Shown: positions 1-8,563 of the stretch, piece after piece
Layout of the letters: each line of letters opens with the position of its first letter
How positions within the stretch are numbered: position 1 is the first letter of the stretch
Assembly (NCBI GenBank): GCA_964631745.1
Contig: CAZVWV010000005.1
Location: forward strand, 1-54,427
Direction of reading: 5' to 3'
Source of the DNA: CAZVWV01 sp964631745
GTDB lineage: Bacteria; Bdellovibrionota_C; UBA2361; JBGSMV01
DNA length: 54,427 nucleotides
Translations under genes and position numbers: made by a program
Notes under the pieces: generated by a model
Database searches by the model: none
Told to the model about the DNA's origin: nothing
The model's input: only the letters and a program-made list of their open reading frames with translations

Positions 1-84
1 TACGTGGCACCGGCCGACGAGTCGTCGGCGCTCCATAATATCCCTACTCTGCGCCTCGTTTGTAATTTCCCGGGGTTTTTGAGC
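1..84 (+). repeat. Dispersed repeat R1, copy 1 (palindrome plus T-rich tail)
   Basis: A 17-bp palindrome at 13-29 (GCCGACGA, one base, TCGTCGGC) is followed by GCTCCATAATATCC, CTACTCTGCGCC and a GGGGTTTTTGAG tail at 72-83. Related copies lie near 26108-26216, 33507-33555, 18935-18982 and, as the hairpin only, 49347-49367. The copies are diverged and sit between genes, so it may be a REP-like repeat or a transcription terminator cassette. Function is not shown by the sequence. Confidence 0.5.
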
Positions 85-146
85 AGCTACGATACCTCAT
101 CACTAACTAACTAAAACTACTTAACAATTCTATTAAATTATTAATC

Positions 147-176
147 TTGCAATATGGCCATATTTATGGGTATACT
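147..176 (+). promoter_or_regulatory. vapB promoter with palindromic operator
   Basis: TTGCAA at 147-152 and TATACT at 171-176 are separated by 18 bp. The perfect palindrome AATATGGCCATATT at 151-164 sits between them, where an autoregulating antitoxin would bind. The predicted transcript start falls on or next to the ATG at 182, and there is no Shine-Dalgarno sequence, so the message may be leaderless. Confidence 0.55.
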
Positions 177-181
177 ATTGT

Positions 182-436
182 ATGAAAACAACGGTCGAAA
201 TTCCCGATAAGCTTTTCAGTCAGATTAAGGCCTACTCTTCCAAGCGACGCAAAACCCTGCGATCCGTAATTATCGAAGCGCTCCAACGCATCATCCACGA
301 GGTGCCATCAACATCAGGTGCTCCGGAATGGTTACGCGCGTTCGGCGCTTTTAAGGATTATGGGGCCGACAATAAAACTATTGAGCAAGCGATAGAAAAA
401 GAATTCTCGCAGGTAAACTCCAAGGAGTGGGAGTGA
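182..436 (+). CDS. VapB-like ribbon-helix-helix antitoxin
   Basis: This 84-residue protein begins with a beta strand rich in T, V and I (TTVEIPDKLF) and then two helices, the pattern of a ribbon-helix-helix DNA-binding antitoxin. The C-terminal half is acidic and polar and would wrap the toxin. Its stop codon overlaps the GTG start of the PIN-domain gene by 10 bases, so the two are translationally coupled. In this family the antitoxin neutralises the toxin ribonuclease and represses its own promoter, and a 14-bp palindrome lies in the promoter just upstream. No ribosome binding site is visible before the ATG. The assignment rests on the N-terminal pattern and the partner gene. Confidence 0.75.
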   Translation: MKTTVEIPDKLFSQIKAYSSKRRKTLRSVIIEALQRIIHEVPSTSGAPEWLRAFGAFKDYGADNKTIEQAIEKEFSQVNSKEWE

Positions 437-810
437 TTCTTGATACCAATGCGCTGTCGGCCTTTGCTGATGGGGATGAAAATCTCAAGTCCAAATTGCT
501 GCGCCATACAACTGCGCACCTTCCAGTGATAGTTCTGGGTGAGTACCGCTACGGACTTCGGGCTTCGCGTTGGCGTCGGGAGCGAGAACGTTGGCTTCAA
601 GATCTTGAAGAGATCTTTGAGGTAATTCCAATTACTTTAAATACAACCCACTACTATGCTCAAGTACGTGGAGAGTTACGTGAACTCGGTAAGCCTATCC
701 CTGAGAATGACGTCTGGATAGCAGCGCTTTCTCGCGAGTTTAGCCTGGAAGTGCTCAGTCGGGATGCTCACTTTGATCATGTGCCCGGGTTGGTACGGGT
801 TGTTTGGTAA
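427..810 (+). CDS. VapC-like PIN-domain toxin ribonuclease
   Basis: The protein has 127 residues, the usual PIN toxin length. The acidic residues expected to hold the catalytic metal are all visible: D6 in LDTN, E39 in LGEY, D95 in ENDVWIAA and D113 in SRD, with D117 close by. PIN toxins of this type cleave specific RNAs (often tRNA or rRNA) unless bound by antitoxin. The start is GTG inside the last codons of the antitoxin gene. The gene appears intact. The RNA target cannot be read from the sequence. Confidence 0.85.
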   Translation: MGVILDTNALSAFADGDENLKSKLLRHTTAHLPVIVLGEYRYGLRASRWRRERERWLQDLEEIFEVIPITLNTTHYYAQVRGELRELGKPIPENDVWIAALSREFSLEVLSRDAHFDHVPGLVRVVW

Positions 811-829
811 TCGCGTTAGATCTAGGTAT

Positions 830-1052
830 GGTTTAACCCATGCGTGTCCGGTAGAAAGGTGGCGGTGATGCCGTAAATTCTTGATTTAAAAAGGGAAAAC
901 AGGAATTTGTAGTTTCCGCGATTTGAATTTAACCACGGAGAACACGGAGGTCACGGAGAGAGAAATTCTCAATATTTTCTCCGTGTTCCCCGTGGCCTCC
1001 GTGGTTAAAGACCCAAATTACAATGTCTTACCGGACAGCAGTGGGTTTAACC
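830..1052. mobile_element. MITE-like element with CACGGAG palindrome
   Basis: The unit is bounded by inverted repeats: TGTCCGGTA at 845-853 and TACCGGACA at 1029-1037, extending imperfectly outwards to 830 and 1052 (GGTTTAACCCA-type sequence on each side). Its centre (928-1009) is a long hairpin. The left arm has CACGGAG at 934, 943 and 952 and the right arm has the complement at 979, 988 and 997, all at 9-bp spacing. A roughly 95% identical left half recurs at 54322-54427. No protein is encoded, so it would be non-autonomous. It may be mobilised by something like the GxxExxY element at 36483-37016, which is inference. Confidence 0.6.
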
Positions 1053-1190
1053 TGGGGGCAAGCAAGAAAGTCAAATAAAGAACTGCTTTAACTTTGCCTT
1101 TAATTTCCTTGCTCGCGGTTTGTCGTGGCTCACTTTGAGAGAACAACGCGCCTTAATCTCGAAGATACTTGAAAACAGCTCGATATCCAG

Positions 1191-1385
1191 CTATTCCACG
1201 GCGCGCACGCTATCGAAAAACACCTTGAACTGTCGATCAATTAATTTGGGAAACTGAACTTCCACGATATACGAGCCACCCACCCAAAATGCGTAACCCT
1301 CAGGCGGAAAGCCGCTACTTTGACGGCAGACGGCGTTAAATCCGGGGAGATAGGATTTTTGAAATGAACCTTGAAGAGGAACCAA
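1191..1385 (-). pseudogene. Possible remnant of an unrecognised gene
   Basis: A 64-codon open frame ends at 1191. Its stretch GFPPEGYAFWVGGSYIVEVQ reads like real protein (alternating hydrophobic strands), but its N-terminal 15 codons overlap the start of the ATPase fragment on the other strand and look non-native. I do not recognise the family. The simplest reading is the C-terminal end of a gene whose front was lost at the same junction (about 1355) that removed the N-terminus of the neighbouring ATPase. It could also be a chance frame. The rest of 1053-1190 shows nothing. Confidence 0.25.
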
Positions 1386-2561
1386 GTTTCAGAGACTTGT
1401 TTAAGCGCAGTCTCAATCCGGCCAGCATCTTGAAGGAACTAAACGCTCTAACGGGATTTAGCTTTGAGAATGATTCACTGCTGTTTATTGATGAGATCCA
1501 GGCATGCCCCGAGGCTCTGACATCCCTGCGTTACTTTTATGAGAAAATGCCTCAGCAGAAGGTTATTGCGGCCGGATCACTCTTAGACTTTGTACTCGAA
1601 GAGATATCTTTCCCGGTAGGGCGCATTCAGTCTCTGTACATGTTTCCGATGTGCTTTTCGGAATTCCTGGGCGCGGTTAAGGGTAAGGATTTTCGTAATC
1701 GTTTTGAAGTCCTGGATTTCCTCCAGCCTGTGCCGACTCTCGTTCATGAGGAACTTAATTATCTGTTGAATCTTTACTTCCGAATCGGTGGGATGCCAAA
1801 GGTTGTTAATCGTTATATTGAGAGCGGTGCATTACCTGATGTTGCTAAGGAACAGCGAGGGATCTTGGCCGATTATCTCGATGACATAAATAAGTACTCA
1901 AAGCGGATCTCCTGGGAGGCCCTGCAAACAGTCTTTCTAAAACTGCCTTCAACTACGCTGCGCTCAAATATCAATCTCTCTAAACTTGGAGAAGGCCTTA
2001 GAGCAGAAAAGGTCAAAGCTGCCTTACGCTTGTTTGAACTTGCCCACTTGATTAACAGGATTAATTCATCTAATGCGCGAAGACCACCACTGGAAGGGNN
2101 NNNNNNNNATGCTTGATGAAGGTCGTTTCCGCTATTCTTATTTGGATATAGGTCTACTTCAATCATCTTTGGGGTATGACTGGAGCAAATTTTCATCGAA
2201 AGACGATCTGCTAGAGGTATACGAGGGAGTCCTTGCAGAACAATTTGTGGCTCAGGAGCTACTTTGTTCACAGGATCCATTTAGCCGCCCGCGTCTTTTT
2301 TACTGGGATCGTAGCGCTAGAGGAGCTGAAGCCGAAGTGGATTTTCTGCTGCAAGGAAACAACAAAATCTATCCCATCGAAGTTAAGAACTCTGCAAAAG
2401 GTCGACTAAAGAGTTTGCATATGTATATGCAGGAATACGGTTCAAAACAGGGAATCATCCTTTGTCAAAGAAACGTTGAAGTGCAAGATAACCTAAAATG
2501 GGTTCCGCTCTACGCTGCGGGGAAGCTGTATGAGATGCTCGGGAGCCAATTTGCAATCTGA
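1364..2561 (+). pseudogene. AAA_14/DUF4143 ATPase, N-terminus missing, split by assembly gap
   Basis: The sequence matches the AAA_14 plus DUF4143 ATPase family: LLFIDEIQACPEALTSLRYF is the Walker B region and VIAAGSLLDFVL is sensor 1. The C-terminal part carries a PD-(D/E)XK-like core (EAEVDFLLQGNNKIYPIEVK). The Walker A loop and about 50 preceding residues are absent: the frame opens at MNLEEEPSF, which normally follows the P-loop, and a stop lies in frame at 1337. Ten N at 2099-2108 interrupt the gene, and the two halves are in different frames only because the gap length is arbitrary. A gene without Walker A cannot bind ATP normally, so I treat it as decayed. Family members are often found with toxin-antitoxin genes, but their role is poorly known. 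Confidence 0.7.
2099..2108. other. Assembly gap (10 N)
   Basis: Ten unknown bases join two halves of one ATPase gene in different frames. The real gap length is therefore unknown. Confidence 0.95.
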
Positions 2562-2812
2562 TATATTGGAGCATTGCGCAGATACAGCTCCGGCTTCTAA
2601 CTCACTAAAATTATTGAGAAGCTGCCCCCAAACACCGACTTGGGCTAAAATACTCTAATCCATATAGGAAATTTACCTACTCTCAATTTGCCCTGAATCG
2701 TAAAGCTGGCCCTGATATGCACCGAAATACTCACTTGGGAAGCGTGCGTTCACGGCTCAGGACGCGCTCGTGTGTAATTGCAAAGGCTCAGGGGAAGTGA
2801 ATACGGGGAAAC

Positions 2813-3511
2813 ATGAGTAGTTCGCATTTTAGAAAAGCGCTGCTTGGAAACTTCGGCGAATCGGAGGCTCAGAATCTGTTAGGTTCGACAGTCGGGAGTT
2901 TTGCCGACAGAATCTCAAAGGGCCTCCAAGAACAAGAAGCTATCGTCAGCAAGGAATCCAGACAGAGGAGCTTGCGCCACAACCTCATGCTCAAAGCCAT
3001 GAACATGGTTCGCAAAGGCTTGCAAGAAACCTGCAAGATTAAGATGGGCGAACGCTTCGGTTTTGAACTTGAAGTCAGTGATTGGGAGGGCTGGCCGCGA
3101 GTGGACTTAAGGCTCGTCGATCACAACGCTCCTGAACGAGATTGCCTTTGCTTAGTTGTAACGGCCAACGATAACAAATCTGAAGGCAACATAGTCTTTG
3201 GATTAATATCGGGCACAGAGCTGGCCTCGCTAAAACTTTCCAATCTAGACGAATTTGCAAAGTTGCCAACCATCATGAAACGCACCCTACGATATTTTCT
3301 AGATATGGTGGGCAATTTCGTCCTCAATCCGGTACCAGACGAGATGGTCGAAGCTGCGGCGGACCCGATTTCGGAAGAACAGTTTGACGAACTGACCGAG
3401 AAACTGAAACGCGAGAATGTATTTATTGAAGAGCAGTACGCTAAACGTGAGAACAGCGTGGAAGATTCGAACGAATCGTTCCTGGAGCCTGTTCCGTTGT
3501 CGATCAAGTAA
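2813..3511 (+). CDS. Unrecognised soluble protein (232 aa)
   Basis: I do not recognise this protein. It has no signal peptide or membrane segment. The first 90 residues are strongly helical and basic (ESRQRSLRHNLMLKAMNMVRKG). The middle (about 95-150) alternates hydrophobic strands (WPRVDLRLVDH, CLCLVVTAND), and the C-terminal 60 residues are acidic and helical. A GGGGA stretch lies a few bases before the ATG and may be its ribosome binding site. It stands alone, converging on the next gene with a 4-base gap. The 250 bases before it (2562-2812) show no feature I can name. Confidence 0.55.
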   Translation: MSSSHFRKALLGNFGESEAQNLLGSTVGSFADRISKGLQEQEAIVSKESRQRSLRHNLMLKAMNMVRKGLQETCKIKMGERFGFELEVSDWEGWPRVDLRLVDHNAPERDCLCLVVTANDNKSEGNIVFGLISGTELASLKLSNLDEFAKLPTIMKRTLRYFLDMVGNFVLNPVPDEMVEAAADPISEEQFDELTEKLKRENVFIEEQYAKRENSVEDSNESFLEPVPLSIK

Positions 3512-3515
3512 CTAA

Positions 3516-4016
3516 CTATTTCATCAGACCCGGGCCGGCAGGCACCGAGGAGGTGGGCGCATCGGAGGGTAAATCTCGAAAAACTTCCTGCAAAAGATTC
3601 TGAATGCGTTCCGGCTTGTTACTCTGCTTACTCTGTTTTTTTTCGTTAAAAGAAGGCTGAAGCTCCGCTTTGGCAGGTTTGGTTGCATAAAGTTCCCGTG
3701 GGGGCTGCGATAAATGTGCAAACATATCGACATGAGCATTCCACCAGGTGAATAATCGCCCCTCTCGAAAGCCCAACTCCTCCTCGGGATAGAGCCATTT
3801 TTCTTGGCGTTTAGTTTCGTACTCAATGCGCTCCAGCGCCGGACCTTTTAATTTCAAAACTTGGGCCTGGCTCATACCCTGCCACAACCGTGGCGTCTCT
3901 GCGCTTGCGCGCTGATCGGGAACGACATACAAAAGACAGAGCATCAAGGCAGCTTGAATGCATCTTTTTGCCAAACCAGAGCTCACCGTATTGTCAAATT
4001 TACCGTCAATTCTCAT
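3516..4016 (-). CDS. Exported protein with BamE/SmpA-like domain
   Basis: From the ATG at 4016 the protein has 166 residues. A basic start and a hydrophobic stretch (AALMLCLLYVV) form a signal peptide ending near ASAE. The next 50 residues (GMSQAQVLKLKG, then EKWLYPEEELGFREGRLF) follow the pattern of BamE/SmpA/OmlA-type small periplasmic domains: G-M-x-x-x-x-V, a Y-or-W strand, then F-x-x-G-R-L. The tail is proline-rich and disordered. A TTG at 4043 could lengthen it but would overlap the divergent gene. A role in the outer membrane is inferred. No lipobox cysteine is evident, unlike true BamE. Confidence 0.55.
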   Translation of the reverse strand: MRIDGKFDNTVSSGLAKRCIQAALMLCLLYVVPDQRASAETPRLWQGMSQAQVLKLKGPALERIEYETKRQEKWLYPEEELGFREGRLFTWWNAHVDMFAHLSQPPRELYATKPAKAELQPSFNEKKQSKQSNKPERIQNLLQEVFRDLPSDAPTSSVPAGPGLMK

Positions 4017-4032
4017 ACTTTGATTACTCAAC

Positions 4033-5451
4033 TTGTCAATCAATAATCATCATCCTACACTCAGCGCAGTGCTTGACGCGATACAAAAAAAAATTTTAGG
4101 ACTGTACCGTGATTACGGGATGGTCATTAGCCTGAGTGGCATTTTTTTAATCCCTCTAAAACTATCCTTAGCCTACATTGTCCTAGCAGCCTACTCTATT
4201 TTGTGGCTTTGTAGCGGCGATGCCCGGCTAAGCACTAGACTTTCAGCGCCTATCCTGGCTCCACTACTATTGTTTTTACTGGTATCTTTTGCTGGTTCAA
4301 TTTTTGGCCTAGAGCCCTTACACAGTTTACCAAAGTTAGCGGGCTTTATTTTGGTCGCCTTTCTGATTCCCGTGTTCTGTTCAATCAGCCTATGTGCCTC
4401 TCCGGCCAGAACCGTCCTAGTCCTCTTGCTGGGTCAAGCAGTTGCTGCTACGCACTCGGTACTTGAAGGCGCTTACCCGAAAATTGTGCCTCCTATATTT
4501 CTAGGTAAAGTGACCGAATCAGGGCAGCTGGCGCTCATCACGGTACTTTGCGCTGGGTTTATAATCTACTCACTTCGGAAACCGGCCGATCGAGAGCCAC
4601 TAAGAAATCATTTCTGCTTAGAGCCCTGCTGCGGCGATTTAGGTATATGTGTGCTAACCACGATACTATTGATAGCAACTGCTTTCTCGTCCAATTTTGC
4701 TTGGAGTAATCAAGTTCGCATCGGATTGCTTGGATTGTCGCTCATTCAAATTTTATATTTTGCCAGAACTCCTTTGATTTCGCTTGAGAACTTTCAAAAC
4801 CAAGCCCGCCTATTGCTGCGCTTAATCTTACCACTTCTAATAACTGCCTTACTGGTAAATCTTAAGCGTGGTCCTTGGACCGGGGTTTTAATCGGGTCTT
4901 CAATCTTAGTAATTCTTTACGGTAAACGGTATCTCTTCCCAGCTCTTCTAGGAATCGCGCTCATCGCGTTCGCCTTCGATCCGATAAGAAGCAGATTGCT
5001 TCATTCTCAGGAGCATTTCTACATCTCAGGCGGCAGAGCCGAGATATGGGATATCGGTGTGGATTTGGCACTTAGATATCCTTTGGGTATCGGCTTTGAA
5101 AATGGGCATCTACTAAGCCGCTTTTCCCCTGAAATCCCAAAGGTCCTAACACATTTCCACAACAACTTTATTAACATCATCGTGGAACTTGGCTGGATCT
5201 CGTTTTTTATTTATTTGTGGTGGATCTATTCTATCTTGCAGTTAGCGTTTAGAGAGAAATTCTCAAAGCGCGAATCCATTCTCACAGCCTCAATTGGCTG
5301 CGCAGTTATTTCATGGCAGATAGCCGGGATGGTTGAGTATAATTTAGGAGATAGCGAGGTGTTACTGCTGGTGTTCGTCTTGCTTGGCACATTGGTGGCC
5401 TTGAGTGAGGAACGGCGGGTTAGCGAGCCGACGATCCGGCAAGCCTCTTAA
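4033..5451 (+). CDS. O-antigen-ligase-like membrane protein (Wzy_C/WaaL type)
   Basis: The protein has up to 472 residues and about ten to eleven hydrophobic segments. Near residues 335-400 it shows the family signature: RAEIWDIGVDLALRYPLGIG, then THFHNNFINIIVELGWISFF, meaning a periplasmic loop with P-x-G-x-G and H-x-H-N-x-F followed by a membrane helix. O-antigen ligases and polymerases of this fold transfer or polymerise undecaprenyl-linked glycans outside the inner membrane. The start is uncertain: the listed start is TTG, GTG at 4069 is an alternative, and no clear ribosome binding site decides. The end overlaps the convergent coiled-coil gene by 32 bases. No other polysaccharide gene is nearby, so the substrate is unknown. 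Confidence 0.7.
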   Translation: MSINNHHPTLSAVLDAIQKKILGLYRDYGMVISLSGIFLIPLKLSLAYIVLAAYSILWLCSGDARLSTRLSAPILAPLLLFLLVSFAGSIFGLEPLHSLPKLAGFILVAFLIPVFCSISLCASPARTVLVLLLGQAVAATHSVLEGAYPKIVPPIFLGKVTESGQLALITVLCAGFIIYSLRKPADREPLRNHFCLEPCCGDLGICVLTTILLIATAFSSNFAWSNQVRIGLLGLSLIQILYFARTPLISLENFQNQARLLLRLILPLLITALLVNLKRGPWTGVLIGSSILVILYGKRYLFPALLGIALIAFAFDPIRSRLLHSQEHFYISGGRAEIWDIGVDLALRYPLGIGFENGHLLSRFSPEIPKVLTHFHNNFINIIVELGWISFFIYLWWIYSILQLAFREKFSKRESILTASIGCAVISWQIAGMVEYNLGDSEVLLLVFVLLGTLVALSEERRVSEPTIRQAS

Positions 5452-6520
5452 GCAAAGCCACATCATCTTGAAGCTTTAGTTTCACTTCGTTTATTTCACC
5501 CTTTAGTAGCGACAGATCGCGCACGCTCTCAGCCTGCTGCACCTGCTTTCTAATCTGATCGGCTTTTAGCCCACGCGAAGAGATCGCCAAGGTTGGACGA
5601 AACATTACGGCATGGTTTCCAGCGGCATAAGAGCGCATCAACGAATCTCTTGAGGATTGTAAGCTGCCAAGCTGGTTAAGCTCCGTGAACAAGGTACTCT
5701 TTAGTGATTCTAGCGCCCTAATCTTAGCAGATGAGAACGAAGCTCTTGAATCTTCATGGCCATGGCTAGCCTCCTGATACACGATCTCTGGCGCGCGATT
5801 TTTGTTGGCCACCTTAAAAAGATTATCTCTTTCATCGGAAACTCTCTTAATCTCCTGATTGGCGGTTTCAAGTTGTTCCTGAACGGTTTCTATCGTTTCA
5901 TTACGGCTATCCAATTCCTCTTTAAGAAGCGCGATCTGACTAGTAAGTTCCCCCGCTTCCTTTTCGTGAATCTGCTTATCGACATCAAAATCCGTCTTAA
6001 GATTTGCAAATTCCTGGCGCAGGGCTGCAAGCTGAGCCTCTTTATCGCCAAGCGTACGAGCGTTGGTGTCAGAGGATGAGTGCAGCGTTCGGCGCTGGCT
6101 ATCCAATTGCTGCTCCAGTTCCGCTATTCTATTCTTAAGAATTAATATCTCACTCTGGCTCTGAGTCCTAATTTTATTCAGTTCTAAATCTTTAGGGCTT
6201 TGCTTTGCACTTGCGGCCCCAGTGTTGACCGTCAGATCTCTCTCTTCCAACTCGCCCCGAGCTTGCTCGCCTTTATTAACTCGCTCAATAACTTTCTGCT
6301 TCTCGCTGACTTCATCTTCAAGGCCATTTACTCGACGCTTCAAACTTTCAACGCTCAACTCAAGCTCAGCGATATAATCGACCAGCTGAGTGCCGCTTGG
6401 GTCTGTGCGATAGGCCCTGCCGTCTGCAAGGCGGCCCGATTTAGGATCGGAGTTAGAGTCCTCTCCTAGCGCCAAGACCGGCGCGCAAAGCAACACAGCT
6501 AAAAGTAGATATCTATGCAT
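5420..6520 (-). CDS. Secreted coiled-coil protein
   Basis: The 366-residue protein starts with a clear signal peptide (MHRYLLLAVLLCAPVLALGED) and a good ribosome binding site (GAGGAG, six bases before the ATG). Residues about 46-250 are heptad-like, rich in E, K, Q and L, and predict a long coiled coil in two or three segments. The last 80 residues are again helical (RDLSLLKGEINEVKLKLQDD). No enzymatic motif is visible. It would lie in the periplasm or on the surface as a structural or tethering protein. It converges with the O-antigen-ligase-like gene and sits 38 bp downstream of the FabH-like pair, so it may share their transcript. Confidence 0.6.
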   Translation of the reverse strand: MHRYLLLAVLLCAPVLALGEDSNSDPKSGRLADGRAYRTDPSGTQLVDYIAELELSVESLKRRVNGLEDEVSEKQKVIERVNKGEQARGELEERDLTVNTGAASAKQSPKDLELNKIRTQSQSEILILKNRIAELEQQLDSQRRTLHSSSDTNARTLGDKEAQLAALRQEFANLKTDFDVDKQIHEKEAGELTSQIALLKEELDSRNETIETVQEQLETANQEIKRVSDERDNLFKVANKNRAPEIVYQEASHGHEDSRASFSSAKIRALESLKSTLFTELNQLGSLQSSRDSLMRSYAAGNHAVMFRPTLAISSRGLKADQIRKQVQQAESVRDLSLLKGEINEVKLKLQDDVALLKRLAGSSAR

Positions 6521-6558
6521 CAGCTACTCCTCGGAATACGATTATGTCGTTAAGGGTA

Positions 6559-7569
6559 TTATACGGTTATCTGGTGATCAAGAACCTCAAATACGATCGA
6601 ACCCCAACTAAGGCCAGCTCCGACTACGGCGATGATAACCTTCATCCCAGGCACTAACTTATCCCAGTGCTCTGCCAAAACAGCCGGTGCGCTGGCGCCA
6701 GCCTGATTTCCGCAAAAAGTAACATTATGCCAGTGATTTGAAGCGGGAATTTGGCGATTATTGGTAATCTGCAAAAGCATGGTGCTGTTAGCTTGATGCC
6801 CGATAAAGGCATCCCGGGACCAATCGACCTGAAATCTCTCTTCTATACTTCGGATTAATCGTACGGTTTGCCGTACAGAAAAGTCGCGCACGGCGCGTCC
6901 ATCCTGGTGAAAATGCCCATAAGTGTCAACCACAACCGCGTCGCAGCGGGTCGGGTCTGCCATAAATAACGTGTCCAAAACTTTTAGAGGGCCTTTGTGC
7001 TTAGTTGATACGATCCAAGCCGCAGCGCCGTCCCCCCAAATAGCGCCGTCGGAGCGGTCGCTATAGTTAACGTTTTGCGTAAGCGTCGCGGCCGAAATGC
7101 AGAGAACATATTCAGGAAGTTCTTCAAATTTAGAGAGAAAGTCCAAATGCAAGGCAAAGACCGGACAGGCGGAGAAGACTTCATAGCATTCAGCCTTAAC
7201 CCCCAGCGCCCTCGCTAGCCGGATAGATTCTGAAGGAACAGTGGCCTCCGGAGTGCAACAATTCACCACTAGCAATCCAATCTGCGAAGCCTGAATTCCG
7301 GCGCGCTTTAGGGCCTGGGTTGCAGCCGCAATGCCAAGTTCAGTAGGAGTCATGGAGGCAACCTTTCGCGCCTCTCTTGGATCCAAGTTCTTGGTGGCGT
7401 TAATATACTCCAGCGGAAGAGTAGATAGCCTCTCTTCGATGCCGATTTTCTCCCTGATCCATTCGGCGTTCGTGCCGACATTCAGCTCTTCAATGAACTG
7501 GTTGGTGATCTTGGTGCTCGGATGAGCCGAACCCATGGCGATTACGTGCATTCTTCCCGTATCACTCAC
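6559..7569 (-). CDS. FabH-like ketoacyl synthase III, intact triad
   Basis: The 336-residue protein is the usual length for 3-oxoacyl-ACP synthase III enzymes of the thiolase fold. The full catalytic triad is visible: C135 (FSACPVFALHLD), H258 (FIGHQANSTML) and N288 (FCGNQAGASAP). The second glycine loop (VVGAGLSWGS) is near the C-terminus. Such enzymes condense acyl-CoA with malonyl-ACP or another acyl thioester. The gene starts 4 bp after the stop of a second FabH-like gene, so the two are almost certainly co-translated. With no acyl carrier protein or other fab gene beside it, a specialised lipid or small-molecule role is at least as likely as primary fatty-acid initiation. Confidence 0.85.
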   Translation of the reverse strand: MSDTGRMHVIAMGSAHPSTKITNQFIEELNVGTNAEWIREKIGIEERLSTLPLEYINATKNLDPREARKVASMTPTELGIAAATQALKRAGIQASQIGLLVVNCCTPEATVPSESIRLARALGVKAECYEVFSACPVFALHLDFLSKFEELPEYVLCISAATLTQNVNYSDRSDGAIWGDGAAAWIVSTKHKGPLKVLDTLFMADPTRCDAVVVDTYGHFHQDGRAVRDFSVRQTVRLIRSIEERFQVDWSRDAFIGHQANSTMLLQITNNRQIPASNHWHNVTFCGNQAGASAPAVLAEHWDKLVPGMKVIIAVVGAGLSWGSIVFEVLDHQITV

Positions 7570-7573
7570 GATC

Positions 7574-8563
7574 TTATACTCCCAGCCATGCCAGCCCCTG
7601 CCCTAAGCCTAAGCCAGCTTCCATGACTACCAACGACTCGCCCGTGTGAATGTTGTCCCATTCATCTGCCAACACACTGAGACTGGCAGACGCCAAACTA
7701 TATCCTTTGGTTTTTGCGTTTGAGAGCATCCTATCTTGAAATGATGCGAATGTTCGTTCCATATACCGAGGAGAAAGCTGCGTACCTATAATCTTTGTGC
7801 AGCTATCTTGGAGCGTAGTGCGCAGGAGATCCTGCCTTTGAGCATCTTCCAATACGAGCTGTGTCTGTGCGTAAATATTTTTCACAGTGTCCGATCTAAT
7901 TTCCGCTGAGCTGTATAAATCGAAGCGTACTGAATCTTCAATCTCCAGGGCCGTTCTGTACGACACATTTCGCAATTTCAACTTGCCCTGCACTTCAGTC
8001 GAAACAACCATAGCGGCGGCGGCGTCTCCGAAATACCAACCGGCCTGGCCCTCTGCATAATTAACTCGCTGCGTTGGAGTATGAGTCGAAATAAACAGTA
8101 CGTATTTGGGAACCCGCTCACTTCTCCATTTAGATAAAACATTTAGACACAACAAGAGCGAGCTCGAGCAGCTTTGCACGTCGTAAGCTGGAACTTTGAT
8201 CGATAAAGCTTTGCCAAGCCGTTGTGCCTCAGACGGAGTAGTCTCAAGCGGCGTAGCGTTCTCACCAATGATGAGCCCGACCTCCTCCGCTGAAATGCCC
8301 GCCCTAGCCAGGGCCTTCTCCGCCGCCGCCCAAGCGATCTCCGAGATAGTTTGCTTGGCGATATCTTTAGATTGCCAGGGGTCTCGATTTAATGTTTCGC
8401 GTAAGTAGTCAATTGGTAAAACCGTCGCGCGCGATTCAATGCCTGTTTCGTTTAGAATGGCCGAGGAGGCGTTCTCTCTGCGAAAGGACTCAAGCAGGCT
8501 ATTATCGATAGAGTTCAGAGGATATCCAGCCCCAACCCCTAATATATTGAGGGTATTTACCAT
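7574..8563 (-). CDS. FabH-like paralogue with degraded catalytic triad
   Basis: The 329-residue protein aligns end to end with the next gene. The nucleophile is kept (C132 in VQSCSSSLLL). Where the partner has GHQAN, this protein has GTQLS (T261 in place of His), and where the partner has GNQAG it has GYSLA (Y288 in place of Asn). The fold signatures AGWYFGDAAAAMVVS and EAGLGLGQG remain. A ketosynthase keeping Cys but losing His and Asn cannot decarboxylate and condense normally. Precedent for unequal FabH-like partners is PqsB-PqsC, a heterodimer in which one subunit is catalytically degenerate. I infer a heterodimer here. It is first in the operon, divergent from surf1. Confidence 0.8.
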   Translation of the reverse strand: MVNTLNILGVGAGYPLNSIDNSLLESFRRENASSAILNETGIESRATVLPIDYLRETLNRDPWQSKDIAKQTISEIAWAAAEKALARAGISAEEVGLIIGENATPLETTPSEAQRLGKALSIKVPAYDVQSCSSSLLLCLNVLSKWRSERVPKYVLFISTHTPTQRVNYAEGQAGWYFGDAAAAMVVSTEVQGKLKLRNVSYRTALEIEDSVRFDLYSSAEIRSDTVKNIYAQTQLVLEDAQRQDLLRTTLQDSCTKIIGTQLSPRYMERTFASFQDRMLSNAKTKGYSLASASLSVLADEWDNIHTGESLVVMEAGLGLGQGLAWLGV

